Program-made: the position numbers and the translations under genes | The notes under the pieces: generated by a model | Told to the model about the DNA's origin: nothing | Seen by the model: the letters and a program-made list of their open reading frames with translations, nothing else | The model's database searches: none | Source: Bacteroidota bacterium | GTDB taxonomy: Bacteria > Bacteroidota > Bacteroidia > JABEUT01 | Length of the DNA stretch: 36,701 bases | Assembly (NCBI GenBank): GCA_013289475.1 | Contig: JABCZW010000002.1 | Location: 76,265 to 112,965 of the forward strand | Reading direction: 5' to 3' | In this document: piece after piece, positions 17,201 through 23,584 of the stretch | How the letters are laid out: every line of letters begins with the position of its first letter | How positions within the stretch are numbered: position 1 is the stretch's first letter

Positions 17201-19401
17201 CATCAGGCGGAACAGGTGCAATGGCAAATGGCCTGCCTGCCGGCACATATACAGCAACTGTTACCGATGCGAACTTGTGTACAGCAACAGCAACGGTGAC
17301 CCTTACCGATCCTGCTGTCTTAACAGCAAACATATCTTCTTCTACTAATATACTTTGTAACGGAAGCACAACTGGTAATGCAACAGTAACTGCCGGAGGT
17401 GGTACTACTGCGTATGCTTACTCATGGTCACCATCGGGTGGAACGAATGCAACTGCAAATGGCCTTGGTGCAGGCGGATATACTGTAACTGTAACTGATG
17501 CTAATGCGTGCGTTGCAACAGCAACTGTTAATTTAACCGAGCCAAGCGCCCTAATTGTTACCGGCACAGCAAAAACTAATGCCAGCTGCGGAAAAAGTAA
17601 TGGTGCAGCAAGTGTAACTATTTCGGGTGGAGTTACTTCATATTCGTATTCATGGGCACCTTCCGGCGGAACTACTTCATCGGCAAGTAATTTAGCGGCG
17701 GGCACATATACATGTACCGTAACAGATGCAAATAATTGTACCATTAGCCCGGTTGTAATTGTAAAAGACAGCACAACGCTTGCGGCTTCTATACTTTCAA
17801 GTGTTAATGAAAAATGTAATGGGTTGTGCAACGGTAAAGCTTTTGCAAAAGCAACCGGTGGAACATCTCCATATGCATATAGCTGGTCACCTTCAGGAGG
17901 CACTAATGATAGCGCCACGGCTCTTTGTGCAGGTTTATACAACTTTAATGTAACTGATAATGTTGGATGTACTGCCTCTGATACTATAAGGATTACACAG
18001 CCTGCAGTAATAGGTGTAACTGTAAATCCTTCAGCCGCAGCCTGCTTTGGAACTTGTAACGGAAGTGCAACAGCAGTTGTAACCGGTGGAACAATTCCAT
18101 ATAGTTACTCCTGGAATTCGGTACCGGTTCAAACTACTGCCAGCGCAGGAGGTTTATGTGCGGGCTCATATACGGTAAGTATAACTGACATGAATGGCTG
18201 TACAGGGAGCTCAAATGGTGCTGTTACTCAGCCGACGGCATTAAGCCTTACTGCAACAAGTTTTCCTGCCACATGTTTTGGTAGCTGTAATGGCCAGGCA
18301 ACAGTGGTTCCTAATGGAGGTACTAACCCATATACTATTTCCTGGAGTAATGGTGCTACTACAGCCTCAGCAAATAATTTGTGTGCCGGATCATATACTT
18401 GTACCGTAACCGATGCTAACGGCTGCACACATGACACCATTATCAATATTACACAACCTACTGTTATTACAGCAACTGTATCCGCAACCTCAGCTAACTG
18501 TGGTAAAAGTGATGGTTCTGCAAGTATAGTAGCCAGCGGTGGAACGGGCGCTTATACCTATTCATGGGCTCCATCAGGTGGGACAGGTACAACTGCAAAT
18601 AATTTAGCAGCCGGTACTTACACATGCAGTGTTACTGATGCTAATAACTGCGTAGTATCATTTACAGTTAATGTAAATAATAATAGTTCACTTAAAGATA
18701 CTGTGACATCTCATGTAAATGTTACCTGTAATGGTCTGTGTAATGGCTCAGCAATTGGTTCTGCTTCAGGCGGAACAACCCCTTATACATACGCATGGTC
18801 ACCATCAGGTGGTACTAATACAACTGCAAATAACTTATGTGCAAATTCATATAACTTTACGGTAACCGATAATAGCGGATGTGTGTACATTAATTCAGTT
18901 ACTATTACACAACCTGCTCCGTTAACTGTAGTTATTGATAGTGCAGTTAATGTTTCATGTACTGATACTATATGGGCTGCCGTTGGCGGAGGGGTAACTC
19001 CTTACACCTATAGCTGGAATACGGGTGCTACTACGAGTGCTTTAAATGGAATATGTACCGGAAGCTATACAGTAACAGTAACTGATGGTAATGGTTGCAC
19101 CCAATTAGCAAGCATAGTTATTGTTCCTACAGGCATCCAGGATCTCAGTTATGCTTCTGATATTAAAGTGTATCCTAATCCTACATCAGGCGAATTAAAT
19201 ATTCTGATAAATAATCAGAATTTAATGCCACAGGCTATTATTGTATATGATATTACCGGAAGAAAGGTAATAGACCAAAAGGCTGATAGGAATGCTACAT
19301 TAATGCATATGGATGTGTCTTCTCTTTCGAATGGCACTTACATACTTGAAGTAAATGGATTGAATGGTAATAAAATTATAAGATTCTCAATAGGCAAATA
19401 A
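14233..19401 (+). CDS. SprB-repeat surface protein with type A T9SS sorting domain
   Basis: The protein has 1,722 residues. The start is ATG 14233; a TTG codon directly before it would only add one residue. The signal peptide MKTKALLVGIGSLFLCLTAFA precedes 21 SprB-type repeats of about 77 aa: N-x-x-CNG-x-NNGSA, GGTTPYTYSW, PSGGT, AGTYTVTVTD-x-NGC, VTLTDP. The C-terminus (about residues 1640-1722) is a type A T9SS sorting domain: IKVYPNPTSGELNI, VYDITGRKV, LSNGTYILEV, ending in Lys. The protein should be exported by T9SS, cleaved at this tail and attached to the surface. SprB repeats are named for the mobile gliding adhesin of F. johnsoniae, but the repeat is widespread and does not by itself prove gliding. 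It has its own promoter candidate and a strong terminator, so it is probably a single-gene unit. Confidence 0.92.
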   Translation: MKTKALLVGIGSLFLCLTAFATTKENNAHSASAGCPTITVTITKQTNVSCNGGNNGSAIITASGGVTPYTYTWTPSVSTTDTASNLTAGNYTVTVTDKNGCTSIKKLVIAQPYALKDVPAVINVKCFGGKTGVATAGVLGGTPAYKYSWAPSGGTGASAANLSAGTYSVTVTDKNGCILTTSVTVTQPASAITATVTTTPESCNAGSNGTATATASGGTPSYIYKWNNTATTQTIINVTSATYTCTVKDANGCSVVASAKVPQPTAISLSKAAVLPACNKNNGSAWGNASGGVSPYSYSWSSGATTDTALNLPAGSYTLNVTDANGCNISTTSILSNSGITASTVVTNVTCYGSANGMITTSITGAVSPYSYSWAPSGATTSSLSSLSPSAYTVTITDKNGCEGIARATVTQPSLLRDSIVSSTNIKCNGSNTGSAKVGVKGGTVPYKYSWAPSGGTAATASNLGAGTYTVTITDKDNCTGTSTVTITQPAAPLSANVTSSSSPLCNGNNNGSAAVTVSGGTTPYTYKWTPSGGTKASATGLTGGTYTCTVTDKNNCTSAPFVTLTNPPLLTANISSSTNPSCSGGGSATVTAGGGTTPYTYSWAPSGGTSSAAVGLVGGSYTATVTDANLCTATATVTLTSPSSLAANITATVDPTCSNTTDGSITASVSGGTTPYTYTWAPSGGTNATASSLGVGTYTLTVSDGGGCNIIKSVTLSTSAVAASINTSTNPSCNGTATGSAIVTPGGGTSPYTYSWSPSGGTGATASNLSAGSYTVTVTDNHSCTATATVTLTDPPLLTAAISSSTNPLCNGDFNASAVVTASGGTTGYTYSWALVGGTGDTASGLNAGTYTATVTDANLCTATATVTLTDPVVLTASIGSSSNPACNGNSDGSATVTPGGGTSPYNYSWSPSGGTGATANGLSAGGYTVTVTDANLCTTTANVTLTNPAVLTASISGSNDPLCNGNSNGNATVTAGGGTTPYSYSWTPSGGTGAMANGLPAGTYTATVTDANLCTATATVTLTDPAVLTANISSSTNILCNGSTTGNATVTAGGGTTAYAYSWSPSGGTNATANGLGAGGYTVTVTDANACVATATVNLTEPSALIVTGTAKTNASCGKSNGAASVTISGGVTSYSYSWAPSGGTTSSASNLAAGTYTCTVTDANNCTISPVVIVKDSTTLAASILSSVNEKCNGLCNGKAFAKATGGTSPYAYSWSPSGGTNDSATALCAGLYNFNVTDNVGCTASDTIRITQPAVIGVTVNPSAAACFGTCNGSATAVVTGGTIPYSYSWNSVPVQTTASAGGLCAGSYTVSITDMNGCTGSSNGAVTQPTALSLTATSFPATCFGSCNGQATVVPNGGTNPYTISWSNGATTASANNLCAGSYTCTVTDANGCTHDTIINITQPTVITATVSATSANCGKSDGSASIVASGGTGAYTYSWAPSGGTGTTANNLAAGTYTCSVTDANNCVVSFTVNVNNNSSLKDTVTSHVNVTCNGLCNGSAIGSASGGTTPYTYAWSPSGGTNTTANNLCANSYNFTVTDNSGCVYINSVTITQPAPLTVVIDSAVNVSCTDTIWAAVGGGVTPYTYSWNTGATTSALNGICTGSYTVTVTDGNGCTQLASIVIVPTGIQDLSYASDIKVYPNPTSGELNILINNQNLMPQAIIVYDITGRKVIDQKADRNATLMHMDVSSLSNGTYILEVNGLNGNKIIRFSIGK
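14352..19130 (+). repeat. Array of 21 SprB repeats (about 231 bp each)
   Basis: Units were counted by the recurring YSW/YTW and CNG motifs. Two units in the middle measure exactly 77 aa. Units around 15700-17560 are the most alike, for example GTYTATVTDANLCTATATVT recurring. Units 16, 17, 18 and 20 carry two extra Cys each (CNGLCNG and LCAG). The pattern is tandem duplication within a coding gene, not a mobile element. Confidence 0.85.
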
Positions 19402-19425
19402 CATAGTTTATTAATTGATTTCTTT

Positions 19426-19461
19426 AATGGCAACACCGTAAGGTGTTGCCATTTTTTTTTT
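19426..19461 (+). terminator. Rho-independent terminator after the SprB-repeat gene
   Basis: A perfect 12-bp stem, AATGGCAACACC (19426-19437) with GGTGTTGCCATT (19442-19453), is closed by the loop GTAA. An uninterrupted T run follows (19452-19461). Confidence 0.92.
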
Positions 19462-19501
19462 CTTCTAAATGAAATTGAGAATGGATATTGATTTCTTAAA
19501 A

Positions 19502-19509
19502 TATCTTTG
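19502..19509 (+). promoter_or_regulatory. -7 element (TATCTTTG) of the sigma-54 activator gene
   Basis: TATCTTTG matches TAnnTTTG and lies 22 bases before the ATG at 19532. TTG trinucleotides upstream sit 11 and 24 bases away, so no well-spaced -33 box is visible. The predicted leader is about 19 bases. Lying after a strong terminator, this is the likely housekeeping promoter of the regulator. Confidence 0.5.
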
Positions 19510-19531
19510 TAGCTGAATTTAACCAATAGTT

Positions 19532-20878
19532 ATGTTAAAAGGTACGATACTTATTATTGATGATGAAGAGAAGCTGCGCTCTTTATTATCACGCATTATT
19601 GGCCTGGAGGATTATTTTGTTTCAGAAGCAGCAACTGCAAGAGATGGTTTAAAAAGGCTTGAAAGAGAAGAAGTTGATGTGGTTGTTACCGATGTAAAAC
19701 TACCTGATGGAAATGGTGTTGATCTGGCACAAAAAATAAAATCACTATATCCTCATATCGAAGTTATTGTATTGACTGCTTATGGCACAATACAGGATGG
19801 AGTGAAGGCCATTAAGAATGGAGCTTTTAATTATATTGTAAAAGGAGATGATAATGACAAAATAATCCCACTTCTGGCCCGGGCAATGGATAAGGCATTA
19901 TTGCAGAAAAGAATTCTTGGTTTAGAAAAGCAGATAGAGAAAAAATATTCTTTCGATAAGATAATTGGTGATTCAAAGCAAATAAAAGAAGCAGTTGAAC
20001 TTGCAAAGAAAGTTGCGCAGACCGATACTACTATTCTGTTGCTTGGCGAAACAGGAACTGGTAAAGAAGTATTTGCACAAGCCATTCATACTGCAAGCCC
20101 ACGCAGGCTAAAACCATTCGTTGCAATAAACTGCAGTGCATTTAATCAAAACTTGCTTGAGAACGAGTTATTTGGACATAAAGCAGGAGCATTTACAGAT
20201 GCTATAAAAGATACTAAAGGGTTATTCGAAGAAGCTTCCGGTGGAACAATTTTTCTTGATGAGATAGGTGAGATGGGTGTTGAAGTACAATCGAAACTGC
20301 TTCGTGTACTTGAAACAAATGAGTTTATAAAAGTGGGCGATAATAAATCAACTAAAATTGATGTGCGTGTAATTGCAGCTACAAACCGTAATCTGCAAAA
20401 AGAATCTGATAATGGTACTTTCCGCTCCGATTTATATTATCGTTTGGCAGTTTTTCAAATTTCTTTACCCTCTTTGCGCGAACGGCCTAAAGATATTGTA
20501 GCACTGGCCGAACATTTTCTGAAACAATTTACGGAAAAAGTAAATAAACCTGTTCCTAAAATGAGTACTGAATTTATAGAGAAACTAAAAGCATATAAAT
20601 GGAAGGGTAATATTCGCGAATTAAAAAATGTTATAGAACGGATAGCCATATTATCAGATAGTACTATACTTACAATTGACGATTTACCTTTTGAATTAAA
20701 AGACTCGCCATTAAATAATAAGTCCGTTGGATCATCATTTAATTTGTCAATGATAGAAAAAGAGCATATACTAAGAACACTTACCTATACCAAGGGAAAT
20801 AAAACAGAAGCCGCCCGCCTTATGGGAATTGGTTTGACTACTTTATATAGAAAGCTTGAGGAATATAAAATAGCGTAA
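19532..20878 (+). CDS. NtrC-family sigma-54-dependent response regulator, probable activator of the kdp operon
   Basis: The 448-aa protein has the full three-domain layout. The receiver domain (1-120) has acidic pocket D10/D11, phosphoacceptor D54 (VVTD), T82 and K104. The AAA+ domain (about 142-375) has Walker A GETGTGKE (172-179), the sigma-54 contact loop GAFTDA (219-224), Walker B GTIFLDEIGE (D243/E244) and FRSDLYYRL. A Fis-type helix-turn-helix lies at about 405-448 (KTEAARLMGIGLTTLYRKL). The contact loop is GAFTDA rather than GAFTGA, a variant I recall as frequent in Bacteroidota. A candidate sigma-54 promoter about 130 bp downstream, followed by the kdp genes and two sensor genes, makes this the likely functional replacement for KdpE. 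The target assignment is inference from position. Confidence 0.93.
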   Translation: MLKGTILIIDDEEKLRSLLSRIIGLEDYFVSEAATARDGLKRLEREEVDVVVTDVKLPDGNGVDLAQKIKSLYPHIEVIVLTAYGTIQDGVKAIKNGAFNYIVKGDDNDKIIPLLARAMDKALLQKRILGLEKQIEKKYSFDKIIGDSKQIKEAVELAKKVAQTDTTILLLGETGTGKEVFAQAIHTASPRRLKPFVAINCSAFNQNLLENELFGHKAGAFTDAIKDTKGLFEEASGGTIFLDEIGEMGVEVQSKLLRVLETNEFIKVGDNKSTKIDVRVIAATNRNLQKESDNGTFRSDLYYRLAVFQISLPSLRERPKDIVALAEHFLKQFTEKVNKPVPKMSTEFIEKLKAYKWKGNIRELKNVIERIAILSDSTILTIDDLPFELKDSPLNNKSVGSSFNLSMIEKEHILRTLTYTKGNKTEAARLMGIGLTTLYRKLEEYKIA

Positions 20879-20898
20879 ACTGTTACCATGCCAAAATG

Positions 20899-20930
20899 AA
20901 AAAAGCCTTCCAATTTGGAAGGCTTTTTTT
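20899..20930 (+). terminator. Rho-independent terminator after the response regulator gene
   Basis: Stem GCCTTCC (20905-20911) pairs with GGAAGGC (20917-20923) across the loop AATTT. A run of A precedes it and seven T follow, so it could act in both directions. It separates the regulator from the downstream sigma-54 promoter. Confidence 0.88.
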
Positions 20931-20951
20931 ATTTGTGTTTAAAGTAATATT

Positions 20952-20976
20952 TGAATTTAATTCATTGATTATCAAT
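20952..20976 (+). promoter_or_regulatory. Two tandem perfect 13-bp palindromes, candidate activator binding sites
   Basis: TGAATT-T-AATTCA (20952-20964) and ATTGAT-T-ATCAAT (20964-20976) share one base and have centres 12 bp apart. They end about 35 bp before the -24 GG of the sigma-54 promoter. Their position fits an enhancer-like site for the NtrC-type activator, though both are AT-rich and the two sequences differ from each other. Confidence 0.4.
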
Positions 20977-21009
20977 ATTTTGTAGCGTAAGGCTTGTGCT
21001 TTGCCATAA

Positions 21010-21027
21010 TTGGCATAGTAATTGCAT
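21010..21027 (+). promoter_or_regulatory. Sigma-54 (-24/-12) promoter of the kdp operon
   Basis: TTGGCATAGTAATTGCAT fits the TGGCAc-n-n4-TTGCw consensus. The invariant GG is at 21012-21013 and GC at 21024-21025, exactly ten bases apart. The expected transcript start is near 21037, about 28 bases before the ATG at 21065. A gene for a sigma-54 activator lies directly upstream, which strongly supports the call. Confidence 0.8.
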
Positions 21028-21064
21028 ATTAAGTTATGAAGTAAATGAGACTAATAGAATTAAA

Positions 21065-21661
21065 ATGAAAAAGATATTGTTTTTGTATGCGATTTTCCAG
21101 CTTGGTTATTTGGAGATATATGCCCAAATTTCTGGAGCCGTATCTTACAGTGGAGTATTTAAAACACAACAGGATTTTAAAGATGGAAAACTCTCATTTA
21201 GGATTAACTGTGATTCTTCTTCAGGGAAAATCAGGTTGCATGATTTTTTCTCAGGGAAATATGTTTCTGTAATCCAGAATGGGAAAGAGAATAAATTTAG
21301 CAAGGACAGTATTTTTGGCTATCGCGATTGCAAAGGCATTGACTATAGGTTTCATAAGAACTATGATTATGAATATCAAATAATAGAAGATAAGAGTATT
21401 GTGATTTATTCTGCCTTGCTCCAGGATCATACTTATACCGGAAAAGGCATTAAAATGGTAACTACTTATTTTTTTAGTAAAACCCTCAATTCAAATGTTC
21501 TTCCTCTTACTATGGCAAATCTTAAACAAGTATTTCCTGGTGATATAAGGTTGTGTACTATGTCTGATAAGGATATAGCTACATACGATGATATTCATAA
21601 AATGTATAAAATAAATTACCTGTTAACTCAACCTGTAACTAATAATAGACAAACACCATGA
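21065..21661 (+). CDS. Secreted protein of unknown function, first gene of the kdp operon
   Basis: The 198-aa protein starts MKKILFLYAIFQLGYLEIYA and has a signal-peptide-like N-terminus ending near AQISG. It has no membrane segment after that. The rest is a mixed-charge, Tyr/Asp/Lys-rich soluble domain with motifs such as TYFFSKTLNSN and NLKQVFPGDI. I do not recognise a family. The frame extends upstream to 20996, but that start would run through the sigma-54 promoter and lose the signal peptide, so 21065 is chosen. Its stop overlaps the next start (ATGA at 21658). Its place as the promoter-proximal gene of a potassium-stress operon suggests a periplasmic or outer-membrane role linked to Kdp. 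This is only an inference. Confidence 0.8.
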   Translation: MKKILFLYAIFQLGYLEIYAQISGAVSYSGVFKTQQDFKDGKLSFRINCDSSSGKIRLHDFFSGKYVSVIQNGKENKFSKDSIFGYRDCKGIDYRFHKNYDYEYQIIEDKSIVIYSALLQDHTYTGKGIKMVTTYFFSKTLNSNVLPLTMANLKQVFPGDIRLCTMSDKDIATYDDIHKMYKINYLLTQPVTNNRQTP

Positions 21662-21741
21662 TGACACTTGTTCTTTTTCTCGGATGCCTTGTTGGCATGT
21701 GGATAGTGTTTAAATCAATTGACTTTTTCGAAAAAATATAA
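21658..21741 (+). CDS. 27-residue single-pass membrane microprotein preceding kdpF
   Basis: The frame overlaps the preceding stop as ATGA and ends 4 bases before the kdpF start. The peptide begins MMTLVLFLGCLVGMWIVF, a continuous hydrophobic stretch of about 18 residues. It ends with a short polar, mixed-charge tail, KSIDFFEKI. The layout resembles KdpF (one helix, short tail) but the sequence is different. The translational coupling on both sides and the membrane-peptide composition argue that it is real. It could be a further small subunit or stabiliser of the KdpFABC complex. The function is unknown. Confidence 0.65.
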   Translation: MMTLVLFLGCLVGMWIVFKSIDFFEKI

Positions 21742-21745
21742 TATT

Positions 21746-21823
21746 ATGATAGCACTATTTATTTTATGTATAGCAGTGTTCTGCTACCTGGTTTATGCAC
21801 TTATTAAACCGGAAAAGTTTTAG
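21746..21823 (+). CDS. kdpF: Potassium-transporting ATPase subunit KdpF
   Basis: A 25-residue peptide, too short for most gene finders. It starts MIALFILCIAVFC and ends YLVYALIKPEKF. The YLVYALI core with a final Phe closely matches E. coli KdpF (YLVYALINAEAF, 29 aa), a single-helix stabiliser that packs against KdpA in the KdpFABC complex. It lies 28 bases before kdpA in the expected gene order. Confidence 0.92.
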   Translation: MIALFILCIAVFCYLVYALIKPEKF

Positions 21824-21851
21824 GGAATAGAACGTATTTATATTATTTGTT

Positions 21852-23567
21852 ATGAACACAGAGATTACAGGGATTATTGTTACGTATGGCATTACCTTAT
21901 TGCTATCAATACCATTAGGAAGGTATATAGCTAAAGTATTTGCCGGAGAGAAAGTCTGGACAGACTTTCTTAAACCTTTCGAGAAATTAATTTATCGTCT
22001 TTCAGGCATTGACCCAACTGAGGAGATGAATTGGAAAGGACACATGAAAGCCCTGCTTACTATAAGTTCATTATGGCTGGTATATGCATTCTTTGCTTTA
22101 ATCTTCCAGGATAAATTGCCCTTAAATCCGGATCATAACCCAGGACAAACACCCGATTTGGCATTTAATACAGCCATTAGCTTTTTAGTGAACTGTAACC
22201 TGCAAGATTATAGTGGTGAAAGCGGGGTAACTTATTTTACACAAATATTTGTGCTTATGTTTCTGCACTTTGTAAGTGCCGCATCAGCTATTGCTGCTAT
22301 GATGGTGGTTTATAAAGGAATGAAAGAAAAGAGTGTAACTACACTCGGCAATTTTTGGGATTTCTTTGTGAAAAGCATTACTCGTTTCCTTTTGCCGGGT
22401 GCTGTGTTGATTGCAATTATTCTAGCATTTAACGGGACACCTGCAAGTTATAAAGGTAAGGATACAGTAATAACTATGCAGGGCGATACCACACAAGTAT
22501 CTCGTGGCCCGGCAGCAGCTATGATAGCGATAAAGCACCTGGGTACAAATGGTGGAGGATGGTTTGGAGCAAACTCTGCGCATCCTTTCGAATGCCCTAA
22601 TTACCTGACATACATGCTTGAAATGATAGCACAGGTTGTAATACCTATTGCATTAATATTTGCTTTAGGTTTTTATTTAAAGAAGAAAAGAATTGCGTAC
22701 GTAATATTTGCAGTAATGACAATAGGAATGTTTATGTTCCTTATTCCAACATTGCAAGCCGAAATAAAGGGTAACCCTGCTATTGAGCATATGGGTATTA
22801 ATCCAGCAAATACTGCAATGGAAGGTAAAGAGGTACGTTTTGGAGTGCCTGCGACAGCATACTGGAGCACGGTTACCACTATTATATCTACCGGTTCGGC
22901 AAACGGCGCACATGATAGTTATATGCCAATGACAACTGCTATGCAATTAATGGCCATGATGGCAAACTGCTTTTATGGCGGTTGTGGTGCGGGTTTTCTC
23001 AACTACTACATATTTATAATTATAGCAGTATTTATTTCGGGCCTTATGGTAGGGCGCACACCTGAGTTTATGGGACATAAGGTTGAGGCCAAAGAAATGA
23101 AGATTGCATCTATTGCAGCTTTATTACATCCATTCCTTATACTTTCATTTACAGCTCTTGCATCGTATGTTTTGGTTTACCATCCTGATATCCACTGGGC
23201 TTTCCAGCCGAAAAACTGGCTTGGAAACCCGGGTTATCATGGGTTTTCGGAGATGCTATACCAAAATACATCAGCAGCAGCTAATAATGGTTCGGCTATG
23301 GGAGGGTTAACGGGGAACAATATTTTCTGGAACGTAACAACAGGCATAATACTTCTGTTTTCAAGGTTCATTCCCATAATTGCCCCTGTTGCAATTGCCG
23401 GTATAATGGCGCAAAAAAAATACATACCAGAATCGGCAGGCACGTTAAAGACAGATACAGGCACATTCGGTTTAATGACTATGGCTGTAATATTAATTAT
23501 TGCTGCACTGGCCTTTTTTCCTGCACTGGCATTGGGTCCACTAGCAGAATTTTTTAGTATGAAATAA
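21852..23567 (+). CDS. kdpA: Potassium-transporting ATPase subunit KdpA (K+-selective channel-like subunit)
   Basis: The 571-aa length fits the family (E. coli 557). KdpA binds and passes K+ in the inner-membrane KdpFABC pump. The four pore loops are visible: loop 1 at about 108-125 (TAISFLVNCNLQDYSGESG), loop 2 at about 231-250 (GTNGGGWFGANSAHPFE), loop 3 at about 346-358 (STGSANGAHDS) and loop 4 at about 471-486 (NTSAAANNGSAMGGL). A GLMVGRTPEFMG segment follows loop 3. Loop 1 has NCN where E. coli, as I recall it, has NTN. About ten hydrophobic helices surround the loops. It sits 28 bases after kdpF and 17 bases before kdpB. Confidence 0.98.
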   Translation: MNTEITGIIVTYGITLLLSIPLGRYIAKVFAGEKVWTDFLKPFEKLIYRLSGIDPTEEMNWKGHMKALLTISSLWLVYAFFALIFQDKLPLNPDHNPGQTPDLAFNTAISFLVNCNLQDYSGESGVTYFTQIFVLMFLHFVSAASAIAAMMVVYKGMKEKSVTTLGNFWDFFVKSITRFLLPGAVLIAIILAFNGTPASYKGKDTVITMQGDTTQVSRGPAAAMIAIKHLGTNGGGWFGANSAHPFECPNYLTYMLEMIAQVVIPIALIFALGFYLKKKRIAYVIFAVMTIGMFMFLIPTLQAEIKGNPAIEHMGINPANTAMEGKEVRFGVPATAYWSTVTTIISTGSANGAHDSYMPMTTAMQLMAMMANCFYGGCGAGFLNYYIFIIIAVFISGLMVGRTPEFMGHKVEAKEMKIASIAALLHPFLILSFTALASYVLVYHPDIHWAFQPKNWLGNPGYHGFSEMLYQNTSAAANNGSAMGGLTGNNIFWNVTTGIILLFSRFIPIIAPVAIAGIMAQKKYIPESAGTLKTDTGTFGLMTMAVILIIAALAFFPALALGPLAEFFSMK

Positions 23568-23584
23568 AGTAAAATATCAGAGTT

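Noticed and set aside
20996..21064. Upstream extension of the 21065 gene to a GTG-type start at 20996
   Set aside because: The added segment covers the -24/-12 promoter, would place the start before the expected transcript start, and would bury the signal peptide.
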